Origin: Apiosordaria backusii
Taxonomy: Eukaryota > Ascomycota > Sordariomycetes > Sordariales > Lasiosphaeriaceae
Assembly: GCA_030549205.1 (NCBI GenBank)
Contig: JAUKTV010000009.1
Location: 992,001-1,056,000 of the forward strand
Direction of reading: 5' to 3'
Length of the DNA stretch: 64,000 nucleotides
The translations under genes were made by a program, and so were the position numbers. Below the pieces are notes generated by a model that did no database searches, had not been told where the DNA came from, and saw only the letters and a program-made list of their open reading frames with translations. Shown piece by piece: positions 1 through 11,408 of this stretch. The stretch's first letter is position 1. Each line of letters starts with the position of its first letter.

Positions 1-565
1 GTTACCTCCCGCTTCTTCCGCGTGAGGGATGCGGCCACGAACGGGAGGTACAAAGTGCCATACCCCTCTACCAGGTTTGGCAAGTGGCTCTCCCAGCAGA
101 GGCCCTTGCCAGGGAATCTCAGCGAGCAGGAGTACATCCCCACGAGATTGATGCAGTTTTTTGATGTGTTGGGAAAGTATTTTCCTGCCCATCGGTTGTT
201 GACGAGTGATTTCCACTGGCTGCCGGGGGCGATCAAGGGGTTGAATGCGCCGATTGTGCAGACGAGATATCAGAGGAGGCCTGTGCCTGTTTCTACGCCT
301 TTGGTAAGCACCCCTCATGTTGAATTCGCAAAACACAATGCTAACCTCTACCTAGGTTCACCAAGGGTACTTTGACATCATGTTCCCGACTGACTTCCAG
401 ACCTCGGAAGCTATGTATCAGGCCATCACTGGCAAACTCACTCGAACATTGTCTCATGAGGAGTTTATGCGCAGATGGGCCTACTTGGAAGAGACGGAAA
501 CCAAGAGCGGCGAGAACCCGCTGCTGACGTGGTATAAGAATGCTACTGTGATGTTTACTGTATAA
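1..565 (+). CDS. NDUFAF7: MidA/NDUFAF7-type mitochondrial methyltransferase, 3' part
   Basis: The 5' end lies outside the window. Exons seen are 1..303 and 356..565, joined across a 52-nt intron (GTAAGC..CTAG, branch CTAAC at 341). The spliced C-terminus reads TPLVHQGYFDIMFPTDF, then an ITGKLTR segment and SHEEFMRRWAYLEETET. I recognise this as the C-terminal end of the DUF185/MidA family, SAM-dependent methyltransferases of the mitochondrial matrix. Family knowledge: NDUFAF7 dimethylates an arginine of a complex I subunit during assembly. The methyltransferase core and any targeting peptide are not visible, so the family call rests on the tail alone. The stop codon is TAA at 563..565. Confidence 0.7.
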
Positions 566-984
566 AAGTCTTGTACAAATATAAATTGAAACCAAGATCA
601 ATACCCCTTTTGGGGGGGGTATGTTGGACAAGCACACAGTGTGCACTGACCAACCACTGTGGGACCTTCCACCCAGCGTGTCCTGCAGAAATGCCCCACG
701 CGTTGCTCCGTTAACAATCAATTCGATGATCCCCCGTCCGTCACCTTTGAATCAAAGAACAATTCAATTGAACCCTTGATGCGACCGACGACGACGACGA
801 CCCTCGATCCTGTCTGTCGTTCGGCGCTGGGTAGCGACATCGCTTCTGCCACTCCTTTAATCACCAGTAATCGAATATTAATATCACCAACCGACCTAGC
901 GACTTGCGACTCTGCGCCAGTCCCCAATCCCGCTATTTTCCCACCAAAAGCTATGCGCCCACAACCACAACCGCGACTACCAAA
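566..984. other. Intergenic: methyltransferase 3' end and Scm3 promoter
   Basis: This holds the 3' UTR of the upstream gene, a G8 run near 613-620 and the leader of the Scm3 gene. I see no further gene. An in-frame ATG at 904 would add 27 residues to Scm3, but the ATG at 985 has the better context. Confidence 0.5.
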
Positions 985-3900
985 ATGGAACCACCACCCC
1001 CAGCGAAACGTCCCCGTCTCCTCGGTCCTTTGGGAACAGAAGAAGAAGAAGACCCCCTGGAAGACGAGCTCCTGTCTCTCCCCTCCGAAGTCAACGCGCG
1101 CCGGGACCCGAACTTGAAGCTCGAACGATCGAGGCAGCACGCGGTGTTTAAGCTCAAGTCGGCGTTTGAGAGCATTTTTGAGAGGTACGGGAGGGACTTT
1201 GAGGGGGTGGGGGACGAGATTGATTTGCGGACGGGGAGGATTGTGGTGAATAATGGGCATATTGAGGGGTTGAGGGGGAGTGATTTGCTGGAGGGGGAGG
1301 ATGGAGAAGATGAAGATGAGGATGGCGTAGGGGACGAGGTTGAAGGGGAGGGCGATAAGGAAGAGCTGAATGATGAGAAAAGGATATTACAGGGAGGGCG
1401 GGAGGTGGACGAGAATAGATTGAGTCGGTTGGGAGGGCAGGAGGGGCTGGGAATGGTGGGGATGCCGCAGATGGGTTATATGGGACCGCAGATGGGATTC
1501 AATGGGTTTGGAGGCTGGCCGGGAATGATGGGAGGGCAACCGCCTGGGTTGTCGAATATGATGTTTCCGGGTCAAATGGGAGGACCGTTTGGGGGCTTTG
1601 GAACGGATTACGGTTATGGTCCGCCGATGAATCTACAGACTAGCGATCCGACTTGGCAGGCTCCGGCGCTGCCACCATCATATATGTACAGACCTGGGGC
1701 GACGACGACTGCGGTGACGGTGAAAAAGAAAAGGATGTCGCTGATTGCGCCGAGGGAGGATCAGGGTGATAATGAGGATGATGTTTTGCTGGGGGTTTCT
1801 GCGGAGGGCAGTGGCAAGGCGGTGACGGAGACGCCGATCAAGCAGAAGTTGTTGGTGCCGAAACCACCTCCTGATACGGGGTCGACAAAGAAAAAGAGGG
1901 GCCCTGGAAGACCCAAGACGAAGATTGGGTCAGATACACCGAAACAACCTGCGCAAAAACATGAAGAGGAAAATACAACACAAAAAAGCTCTCCTCGGGA
2001 GGATGTTGTGATGGGTGAGTCAGACGGCACTCCTTCAAAGACGACTTCAGCGGCTCGGGCAGACGTTGAAACTGTGGTTGAGGACAGCGAGCCATTACCG
2101 GCGAAACCAGAACTATCTGGAACAGCTACTCGAAATGACAGCGCGAAGGGTCTAGAAATGCAGCCTACGGTGGTGGCTGTTCGGTCTCGACCACCAACGG
2201 TGAAAGATCCAATACCTGCAGATGATACCGATCTCTACATCTACATGTCCGATTCAGAGCAAAAGTCGGCGAGGAAACCACAAAATCAGAGCTTGCGAGT
2301 GGAGATTGTGGCTAAAAGACCAATCGACGTCACATCATTCAGAGCTATTACCCCTGAACAAAGCGAGGCCGAGTCCCCCATTCTCCAAAGTGTGGGTGTG
2401 GAGCAAAGTATTCCCACAAGAGCAACCGAAACTCTGGCGCTTGAGGAGAAAGGCGCAGACCAACCAGCCAGGCCACCGACTCCTGAAAGTGAAAAAGAAA
2501 CCGAAGCCCAGCCGAAGCCGCCAGAGGAGGTGTTCACTCGTCATGTTGTGGATACAGAATATGACTTTTCCGATGAAGATGAGTCCATGCCACGGAGAAA
2601 AAAACAGCCACAAAAGAAAGCAGAAGCAAGCCGCCGAAAAGATGAAAATTTGCTGCGGAAAACTCTACGTAAGCCTCTCAGCATCGTGGCTTCCGAAACA
2701 AAGACTACCTCGGAGAGGCCACATGAGGATGCGCCGATGCCTGAAGCGCAAAATCTTATTCCACAAGACGTAAGCCTTGAGGATCAGGCAAACTGTGAAG
2801 GTGAACATGACACGGAAGACTCGAAGGAACCATCGCCGCAGCCAGCGCCGCGCATCATCAATACAGAAGCATCAATACTAGACGTGATGGTTCAGCCACC
2901 AGACATTTCAGAGGTCGTTTACAGAATCGGAAATGAAGAGACACCATGGCCAAAGAGAAGAGCGAGATCATCATTTAGGGGTAGAGACCCGCGAGGTGAA
3001 ATCCCAGACTCTGACCCCATCGGCGGTTTCTCGACCCAGGACGATCTGGACGACAATATAAGGCCACCCTCACCAAGCCTATCGTTTCATGGCGAGGAGG
3101 ACACAGCGCTGGAAATACCAGATTCTTACCCCGAGCCATCCAGCGAGCTAGGAATTCCCGAGGCGGAGCCTAGGCGAGATCATACAATCCCCTCGCCAAC
3201 TCTCTCGTCCTACGCTCCCACCGATGAGATATTAGAACCTATCCCGTTTTTATCATCACAGGCACAGGGTGATGAGGTACCAGAACCGGCCTCGGGGCTA
3301 TCTTCACAGCCTCCCAACCATGAAATATCGAAGCCTACTCCATCTTTACCAACTCAATCCCACGACGACAATATCCCAGAAACGATATCATCACCACCGC
3401 TTGGAACTCAGCAGCATTATGATGATAATAATGTACTAGAATCCATTGAGCACGCATCTTCACCTTTGATACCCAAACCCGCCCAGGCCAAACAAGATTT
3501 CCAACCCAAACTTGCCACGCCTTCCTCTACAACGCCAGTAAGAAGACCTCGTGGTCGCCCTTCAAGGACAAAATCAAGACCAGCCGCCAAACCAAGCACC
3601 ACACCAGTTGCCAAATCAACAACCACAACAACGGCCACCAAACCAACCACAACACCGGCCACCAAACCAACCAAAACCCCCACATCAAAACCGACCCCAA
3701 CCCCAGCCTCAACATCAATCTCCTCCACCACCAAGCGAAAACGCCGCTCAGGCGTCTTGTCTCTCCTCTCCGACTCAGAAGACGACGAGCTCTCCCTCCT
3801 CACCCCATCCCAGCACCCCCCAGTAACACCCATCACGCGCTCCTCCCCCGCCTCCCACCACGTCAGACTATTCCCTCATATCACCACCTCATTGAAAAGG

Positions 3901-4359
3901 GACGCCTTACTGAAGTCTGTCAGTAAACCTCGCCAACAGCCAAGGAAGAAGGAACAAGACAAGAATCAAGATGGCCAAACCGCGCCCGATGAAACCGACA
4001 AGTTGAGGAAAGGGGATGGATTTGTTGCTGCTGCTGCCTCTGCTGCTGCGATGTCAACCAATAACGACAAAAATGACAATTTGGGAGGGAAAGGAACCGA
4101 AGAAACCGCCGGTGGGAGGGGCGAGAAGAGGAGAAAAGCAACGAGGAGGGGTGTTGTTGTTAAGGCTTTTGTTTCGGCGAAGAGACAGAGACAGAGGTAT
4201 AATGATGGTACACCATTGTCAAAGAGGATAATAACAGGGGAGGAGAAAGAGGGTGTAGGGGAATGGGGGGATTTGGTGCAGACACCGAATGGGACGGTGA
4301 GGAGGTGCGGGGAGGAGGGGTTTGTCTGTGAGAGGGCGTTTTGTTTTCGATGTGTTTGA
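985..4359 (+). CDS. SCM3: Scm3/HJURP-like CENP-A (CenH3) chaperone
   Basis: A single open exon of 1,124 codons. I chose the ATG at 985 (context CAAAATGG) over the in-frame ATG at 904 because MEPPPPAKRPR looks like a natural N-terminus. Residues about 40-95 contain the Scm3 signature: a basic helix VFKLKSAFESIFERYGRDF followed by DEIDLRTGRIVVNNGHI. Family knowledge: this segment binds the CENP-A/H4 dimer and deposits it at centromeres. The rest is long and disordered, with a Met/Gly-rich stretch (about 160-230), AT-hook-like motifs RGPGRPKTK (about 303) and RPRGRPSRTK (about 852), and acidic patches. The last 20 residues carry a small Cys cluster (RRCGEEGF then CERAFCFRC). The AT hooks suggest direct DNA contact, which is inference. 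The domain call is firm; the function of the tail is unknown. Confidence 0.85.
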   Translation: MEPPPPAKRPRLLGPLGTEEEEDPLEDELLSLPSEVNARRDPNLKLERSRQHAVFKLKSAFESIFERYGRDFEGVGDEIDLRTGRIVVNNGHIEGLRGSDLLEGEDGEDEDEDGVGDEVEGEGDKEELNDEKRILQGGREVDENRLSRLGGQEGLGMVGMPQMGYMGPQMGFNGFGGWPGMMGGQPPGLSNMMFPGQMGGPFGGFGTDYGYGPPMNLQTSDPTWQAPALPPSYMYRPGATTTAVTVKKKRMSLIAPREDQGDNEDDVLLGVSAEGSGKAVTETPIKQKLLVPKPPPDTGSTKKKRGPGRPKTKIGSDTPKQPAQKHEEENTTQKSSPREDVVMGESDGTPSKTTSAARADVETVVEDSEPLPAKPELSGTATRNDSAKGLEMQPTVVAVRSRPPTVKDPIPADDTDLYIYMSDSEQKSARKPQNQSLRVEIVAKRPIDVTSFRAITPEQSEAESPILQSVGVEQSIPTRATETLALEEKGADQPARPPTPESEKETEAQPKPPEEVFTRHVVDTEYDFSDEDESMPRRKKQPQKKAEASRRKDENLLRKTLRKPLSIVASETKTTSERPHEDAPMPEAQNLIPQDVSLEDQANCEGEHDTEDSKEPSPQPAPRIINTEASILDVMVQPPDISEVVYRIGNEETPWPKRRARSSFRGRDPRGEIPDSDPIGGFSTQDDLDDNIRPPSPSLSFHGEEDTALEIPDSYPEPSSELGIPEAEPRRDHTIPSPTLSSYAPTDEILEPIPFLSSQAQGDEVPEPASGLSSQPPNHEISKPTPSLPTQSHDDNIPETISSPPLGTQQHYDDNNVLESIEHASSPLIPKPAQAKQDFQPKLATPSSTTPVRRPRGRPSRTKSRPAAKPSTTPVAKSTTTTTATKPTTTPATKPTKTPTSKPTPTPASTSISSTTKRKRRSGVLSLLSDSEDDELSLLTPSQHPPVTPITRSSPASHHVRLFPHITTSLKRDALLKSVSKPRQQPRKKEQDKNQDGQTAPDETDKLRKGDGFVAAAASAAAMSTNNDKNDNLGGKGTEETAGGRGEKRRKATRRGVVVKAFVSAKRQRQRYNDGTPLSKRIITGEEKEGVGEWGDLVQTPNGTVRRCGEEGFVCERAFCFRCV

Positions 4360-5154
4360 GGGCCGGTTATGGGGGGGACGTGTTTAATGAGAAGAGGGGT
4401 ATATATCCAGGAGTTGTCATTTGTCATACCTAGGGGGAAATTTTTTGAAAGCAAGCATAACATAGCATGGCATGAAAATGTGAATTATTAATGATTGGAC
4501 ACATGATATGAAATACTCTTCATTCGCTTCCAAGACCGTGAATGGGACCACAAGACAAGACATTTTTTTCCACACAAACAGTTGGCTGAATGCTGGATTC
4601 ATACACTAGCTCTCTCTATCTAACTACCTAACCTACGCTAATTTGAACACGTGAAAGAACATAACCCGTATGCCCCTTCCCTCTGAGTATTCGATAATGA
4701 ACAAACAAACCACAAGCAAAAATATCCAGACCAAACAGAAGAAAACAAAGTACCACAACAATTCCTGACCTAATGACCACATCATAATACCTAACGACAA
4801 AAAAATGAAGCTAAAAACAAGAAAAGAAAAACAAGAGGTATCATATTCATGAAGAGTAACAAACTCAAAAAGTCTCTCTCTCCCCCTTTCAACATCAAAT
4901 ATTCCCTCCCAATACCATCCCATCCATCCATCCACCCAACCACCCAACCATTCAACCAAGAATCCCATCCCATCCCTTATCCAGCAACATACCCTTCCTT
5001 ATCATCATCACTCATACACCATCCCCTCCCCCCCCCCCAAACACCATTTTCTCTTCTAACCACCCCCTATTCCCCACCCCCCTTTGCATCCCCCCTTACT
5101 GCGTCCTATAAAACTTCTTATAAACCAAATGCAACAGCAAATTCACATTCAGCT
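4360..5154. other. Convergent intergenic region, Scm3 / IQGAP 3' ends
   Basis: Two 3' ends face each other here. The region is A-rich on the left and C/T-rich on the right, with ACCTA-type motifs near 4428 and 4625 and C-runs around 5030. I see no gene. Confidence 0.5.
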
Positions 5155-8100
5155 TCAACCCCCCCCCTCAAACAACTGCATAAACTGGTGCGCCTCAAAC
5201 TGCGCCTGCAGCAAATCCTCAATCGGCACCAGCGCACTCGCCCCCGGAATCTGAATGTGCCCCCTGCTCCCCTCCAGACTAAACACCCCCACCTCGTCGC
5301 ACGAAATCGTCAGGTTGATCTGCCCCCACTCCCTCTCCGGTATCCCCGCCCACGAGACCAGCACCCCTTTATCGTTCAGTGCCCTCGCAGAATATTTATA
5401 CGAGCCAAACTTGGGCACCCGGCCAGACCGCTCGAGCTCGCGCTGGTGGTTGTATTGTTTTGTGAAGGGGAGGAGGAAGCGTTTCTTTCTGTAAGGGGGG
5501 TTAGTTAGCTGACAAAAACCGAAAAGGGGGGGGGGGGGGGAGGGAAAACAAACCCTTTCTTGTTCTGCAGCGTAGCCATAGCCTGCTCAATATAATCATC
5601 ATAGCTCTTCCTCTGCTGCTCCAAATACCTCGCCTTCTCATGCAAATTGCTCAGCGTCATCCTCACGCCCTCCAGCTCCCTCTGCCTCTGCACCCTCCGC
5701 CTGCTCTTCGTTCGAATATCCAGCGCAATCGCATTCAGAATATCCTGGTAGTAATTATGCCGCGATATCCGCCCAATCTGCTCCAGCCGCATCACATTCT
5801 CCAGCGCCATCCTCTTCAGCTCGTAGTAGCTCATGCGCGTAACATCCACCATGTTCGCATCCGAATAAGCGCCCCGCGTGTTGGACCCGCTGGCAAAGTC
5901 GTCCCGCAGCAGCATCTGCCACTTGTGCTCGTCGTCTTGGGAGATGGGCTTGACGAGAATCTCCATGAGGTTGGGTCCGGTTTGCACGCGGATAATATAA
6001 AGGATGCACCGCTTGGTTTCCATGAACAAAGCCTTGACTTCGGCGTCGGGGTCTGCAACGTCGTGGAGTTTGGGGGTCAAGAACATCTGGATATCGGTTG
6101 AGCCGGCGGCCGTCATTTCGCTCTCGTTGTGCTTCGCGCTTCCCAAATCTTGCATGATTTCGCGGAGCATATCATCCCGGTTGGGGCAGAGGTGGCCCAG
6201 CTCGGAGGCGATGAGGCTGTGGATGGCGAAGATATCGGCCATCTTGATGTACAGAGTTGGCTTATTCTTGGCGTAGAGATCGTTGTACTCATCAATATCA
6301 AACGTCCTCTCCGCATCAGGGACCGCAATGAGTGCCTCAGTCAGACCAGTAAGACGCTCAATAGACTCGGCGATAAACGCGTTCAACGGCTGGAGATAAA
6401 CATTGTCCCCGCCAAACTGTCTCCCCGAGGCCATCTGGCTGAGAACCTTGGCCACCTCTCCCAGGTTGCGCTTCTGGAGCGGGCTGAGCTGCTTCTCAAT
6501 GACACCAACATTCTCCGGCGCGGTCAAAGCAGGCTGGAGATAAAACTTCCACAACCAATTCATGACAACATTCAACAGACGAACCGGGTCTTCCCGCTGG
6601 AACCGCTGCCGAAGCGCCTCGAAAACCTGACGGCAAACAAACCGCAACCCATACGGCATTCTCGGAAGCAAGTCCTCAAGAGCAAACAGAAACTGATCGC
6701 AAATCTCCCTCAAGTCGCGCAAATGATCGATAAAGACTTGTTTGGTCTCTGGATCCTTAATGGCGAGCTCTCGGGGAATATCAAGTGGGCGGCTGCTTGG
6801 CCGGCCGGTCCTCAACTCTTCGTTGTTAATCGCAGACCGGTAAATCTGCATCGGATCGCTCTCCAGATCGAGCTCGGGGTCCTCGATAATATTGTCGCGG
6901 ATCAAAGGACCAAGCAGATCCCTAAGGTACTTTCTGTCCCTCGGCGATCTCGTGTAGTTCTGGAGCAGTTTCGACCAGAAAAAGTTGCCCCTAAGGTAGT
7001 CCTGCAGTGTGTTGCAAGCCTCAACCTCCTCCCCAATGGCTCTCCCAATCAGTTTCAGCAGATAATACTCCTCTCTGCGCTTCTGAGCATAACCAAACAA
7101 GCTCATCATAAGGAGCTCGATCCGCTTGCACTCATTGTCGGCCGTCCCCACCTCCCGCAGGCGCTTGAAGAGCCTGGCTAGGTACTGAGGCTGCGTCTGG
7201 AGAGCAAAGAACAACTGCTGGTAAGACTCCAGCTTCTTCCTTGACCCCTTGTTCAACGCCTTGAGATCAAACTGGTTGGCGCTCGAAATCGAACTATTGG
7301 CAAGCAGAGTGCCCGTGTGCCCACCATAGTTGTGCTGGTGCTTGACAACCTCATCCAAAGTAATCTTGTTCTTGACGAGCAGAGCAATCTTGATATCGAG
7401 CTGGTCAATGTACTGCTCGAGCATCTCGTTCTGTCGAACCTGCTGAACCACCGTCTTGCGCAACCTCTCGAACTCGACTTCCTCATTGAAGTCAAAATCG
7501 CTGTCGTTGAGCAGATGAACAAAGTTCTTGACGGCATTAACCGGTGGGTTCTTTCCGCTGGTAAGGCTCTTGTACGCCTCTCCCTGGAGCTTGGCGCGAA
7601 CAAAGCTCTGGATCTTGACCACCTTCTGCATATTCTCGTTGAAAAACTTCTTCTTCTCCTCAAACTTGGCCCTGACAATAAACGCCTTGGCCGCCGCCTG
7701 AACCTCGGCCACAACCGCCTCGTTCTCGTCCAGTTCATCCAGCACCTCCGCAACACTGCCTCTGAGCAGCATGGCCCTGGCAAGACCCTGCAGCGAGGCA
7801 ATCTCCATCTCGTTCGTCTCGAGCTGGTCGAGGAGATCACCTTGCTGCTTCCTGCAGAGCATCCCGCGCATCTGAGCCTGAAGCAAGGTAATCGACTCCT
7901 CCTCCTCAGCCAAGGCATTAAGAAGATCCGACACCCGGTTCCTTTCCAACATACCCCTGATCTGAGACTGCAACGCCGTAATATTCTCCTCCTCCTCGCC
8001 CAGAGACTCAAGCTTCTCAGAAATCTCCCGACGCACAGCACCGGCCCTAACGTGCGCCTGAAGAAGCCCCAGACTTGGCGCGTGTTCCTTGAGCTCCGCG

Positions 8101-10297
8101 TCAATCCCCTTAACAGTGCTTCTAGCGACCTTGCCACGAATGGCAGCTTGCAGTGTCGTAAAGACCGGCTCAAAGCTCTCAAGAGCTTCCAACTGATCAG
8201 CAACCTGACTTCTGGCAAACGCAGCCCGAACAGCAGCTTGAATCCCAGTAATACCCGGAGCCGCCTCCTCCAAAGCAATCTGATCCTTCTCCACCTCCTT
8301 CCTCAGCAACATCCCCCTCACAGCAGCCTGAAGATCCGCAACCGGCGCCTCAGTCTGCCTCACCTCCCTCTGCTGAGCCAGCACCTGCTTCCTAGCCAAG
8401 AACCCCCTAAAAGTCGCCTGAACATCCCTAATCGGTCCCTCCGCCATATCCAATTCCGAAAGCTTCTCCCTCACCTCCCTCCTCGCCCTACTCGCCCTAA
8501 ACAAACTCTGCAGCTTCAGCACATCCGGCTCCGCGCTCTTCACCACCCTCTCCTCCTGCCGCCTCCCATTCCTAAGCAAATACCCCCTCGCCGCCGCCTG
8601 CAACTTCACCGCCGCCCTCTCCCTCTGCAACCTCCACTCAAACACCTCCCTCGCAAAACCCCCCCTAACCCGACACTGTAAATCCACCAACCACTCCTCC
8701 TCCTCCCACAACCCCTCCATCATCTCCCCCAACCTCATCCTCACCACCGCCCCCCTAATCTGCGCCTGCAGCTCCCTCACACCCCCCTCGCACTCCCCCA
8801 GCTCCCTCTCCACCCTCTCCTCCTCCGTCTCCTCCGGCTCCTCCTCCACCACCTCCTCCACAACCCCAAAATCCGCCCCCATATTCCCAAAACTCGGCAT
8901 CGCCCCCCCCAATTTATCCAACCCCTTCTGCATCGCCTCCAGCTCATGATGCTCAAACTCCAGCTGCCCCACCAAATTCCCAATCCTAAACCCCACAATC
9001 CCCTTCCTGAACAACAACCAACTCAACGCATGAATACAGTGAATCACCTTGGGTATATTCTTCTTCTCATACAAATCAATCAGCTCAAACCTGAACAAAT
9101 CCGGCAGCTCAATCTCATCCAGATACCGAAAAAAAATCGCGATATTGTCCGAGTGCCGATACTGCAATTTTGGGTTCCTGAAAATCTTAAACCGGCGGTG
9201 CGGGTTCAGCGCTTCGACCACCTCCGCCAGTGTGACGCCATCTCGCAGCGCTTCTTCCAGCTCGACAATAGGCGGAATAGCGCGCTGGATGATATCCTCT
9301 ATCCACTCTTTTGCTTCCCCTATATGGCAGAGATATTCATATGCCTGTAGAAACTGCCGCTGCTTGTCCATCCAGTTTCTGTTTTCCCATCCGGATCGCT
9401 GGGCAGGTCTGTTGGACTTGTCTGTTCTCTGCAGTCTTCTCCGACCTCTCAAACCGACGACTTCCTGAGCTGGGGACGTAATGGCAAAGTCCTCTGCCGA
9501 GCCGGACTGGGCGAGTTTGGACAGTGTTCGCAGTTCTGAAGTTGACGAGCGGCCGAGGGATTCCAGATCCGGTCTAAGGATGGGAGCGACGGTGTGGGCG
9601 CTTAGCAAAGGCGGGGGAATGCCGACGTCGCTGGGGCGGCGGGCCATGATTATGTCGGATCGGGTCAGAAGCATCGAAGTAGGACGGACGACTGAGGACC
9701 GGTGGGGGGTGTTGGTGGGGTTGGCGAGGTTGTGTTTACAACTGAACCGCGACGGGGTGGTGTTGGGGGGGTGGGTGAGGTTGGCGGGGTTCGTTCACGG
9801 TCGGAGAGGGATAGTTTGCCCATGTCTAACCTGCTGATGTCGACGCTGTGGCCTCGATCATGGCGGCTGTGGCTGATATCAACACTGTGGCCTCGATCAT
9901 GGCGGCTAGGGGCGCGGGGTGGTGTTGTCGGTGAGGTGGTGGTAGGTGGCAGCTGTGGAAGCGGTCGCAGGGATTGGCGGGCAGCTGAGTAGATGTTGTC
10001 TGGTGTTGGGGTTGTTGGCGTCGAGGAATAACTACGGAGGGATGGAACCAGGTGGCTGGCCTCGCTTTGCCCTCTCTTATGGCCGTACCCTTGGTTTGTT
10101 GAGTAAACACTGGACGCGGCGGACATGGCGCTGGGAGCTCGACTTAGGTTCAGATCGAAAGATGCGGATGATACGTGGGAATAGCCTGACGATGCTGAGG
10201 AGGATGCGGTTGAAGGCTGGCGGTAAATGTCGGAACGATAGTCGGCTGTGTGCGACTGGCGCAACGGGTGCGGCCTGTGCGACGACGACGACGGCAT
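5155..10297 (-). CDS. IQG1: IQGAP-type Ras GTPase-activating-like cytokinesis scaffold
   Basis: Exons on the minus strand: 10297..5554 and 5488..5155, joined across a 65-nt intron (5489-5553) that holds a G15 run on the plus strand. The product is about 1,690 aa. In order: a Ser/Pro-rich N-terminus; a calponin-homology domain (roughly 320-440, with YLCHIGEAKEWIEDII and the LFRFELIDLYEKKNIPKV motif); about 14 IQ-like repeats (LQAAARGYLLR, VQATFRGFLAR and so on); a RasGAP-like domain (about 1110-1420); and a RasGAP C-terminal domain ending in HIQIPGASALVPIEDLLQAQF. Family knowledge: fungal IQGAPs (Iqg1/Rng2/SepG) organise the actomyosin ring and bind calmodulin through IQ motifs. The frame changes near 9674-9770. 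One missing base in a G-run (9704-9709 or 9765-9771) restores a single frame; a small intron is the alternative. If neither holds, the gene starts at 9674 or 9647. Confidence 0.85.
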
Positions 10298-11408
10298 TGT
10301 GTGGGTGTGTGTGTGTGTTTGTCTTGTGACCACACACCACTACCGTTGTTGTTGTTTTGGCTCGAAACTCGGGTTGCACGGAAGGGCGATGGTCGACAAC
10401 ATTAGATCGTGAACAGCTTCTCGAATAGTCGCGGCTCCTCCCTTGCTCTCACGATGCCAAGCAATGACGATGAGGGATCCTCTTTGGAGGGGTTGGGGTG
10501 AGGGGAGGGACGGGTTTGGTGTGGTGGTTTGAAGTCGATAACGTCTAGCCTGCGCTCTCTAGTGTAGTTTAGGTAAGGTCCAGGTAAGGTAGATGCAATC
10601 CCTGCCAACGCCGGCGCACAGCGCAAAGTTCGAATGATGAATCACGAGAAAAGAGACAGAGGCAGATATTTCTCATTCCATGCCAGGTGTGAGCCGCATT
10701 GGACGATGATAAGTCAAAAGTTATTATCGACTCGACGTGTGGGAGGCCAATGACCAGGGGTGGCCCAGCAGGTTTGGTTTAGTGGTTGCGGCCTGAGAGG
10801 GGAACTGCCTTGTTTACATTTGCGAAGGGGCGCCAGGGCAACGGCTGACTGCCCGACCAAGAACTGGGAAACTGTGTGGCTCGGCCCGACGAAAACCCGC
10901 TCCGCCCTGCCTCCGGTGTCCCATGTAGATTAACGGTATCTTTCTTGGTATCACCAATTGCTTGGAAGCGAGACACATGGCTGGTGAAAACAGTGAATGG
11001 GATAAATTGCAGGGCTGCCACAAACATCTCTTCACTTGCTATCCTCGAGCATCTCGTCTGAAGAATCGCTAAGGTACCACGGCAGGTACTGATAGAGCAT
11101 CAGTTGTTGATGGAGACTCCGACTCAAGTTTAAGCTCTGGCAGGGCCCGTGCACACAGAGGGTAGTGCTGCTCTCCACTCTTGACACACTCACCGCCTGG
11201 CCATTGCCCCGCATCGGCCGTGAAATTTTTGGTGGCATAAAAAGATTTTCGAAGGCGACACCGAGATTTTCTTTTCCTCTTCTCTTGGGGGGGAACAGTT
11301 GGCTGATTCTGAAAAGACCTGTCCTTTCTGTCTCCCCCCTCGCTCGCATCAACAATCTCTTGCTTCAACCAACCACCAGTCACTTGATCGGAATCAGAAC
11401 GCGCAGAA
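10298..11408. other. Divergent promoter region, IQGAP / IMP dehydrogenase
   Basis: About 1.1 kb between two divergent starts. GT/CA-rich repeats lie close to the IQGAP start. The last 150 bases before IMP dehydrogenase are C/T-rich, with a TATA-like CATAAAAAG near 11236. I see no further gene. Confidence 0.45.
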
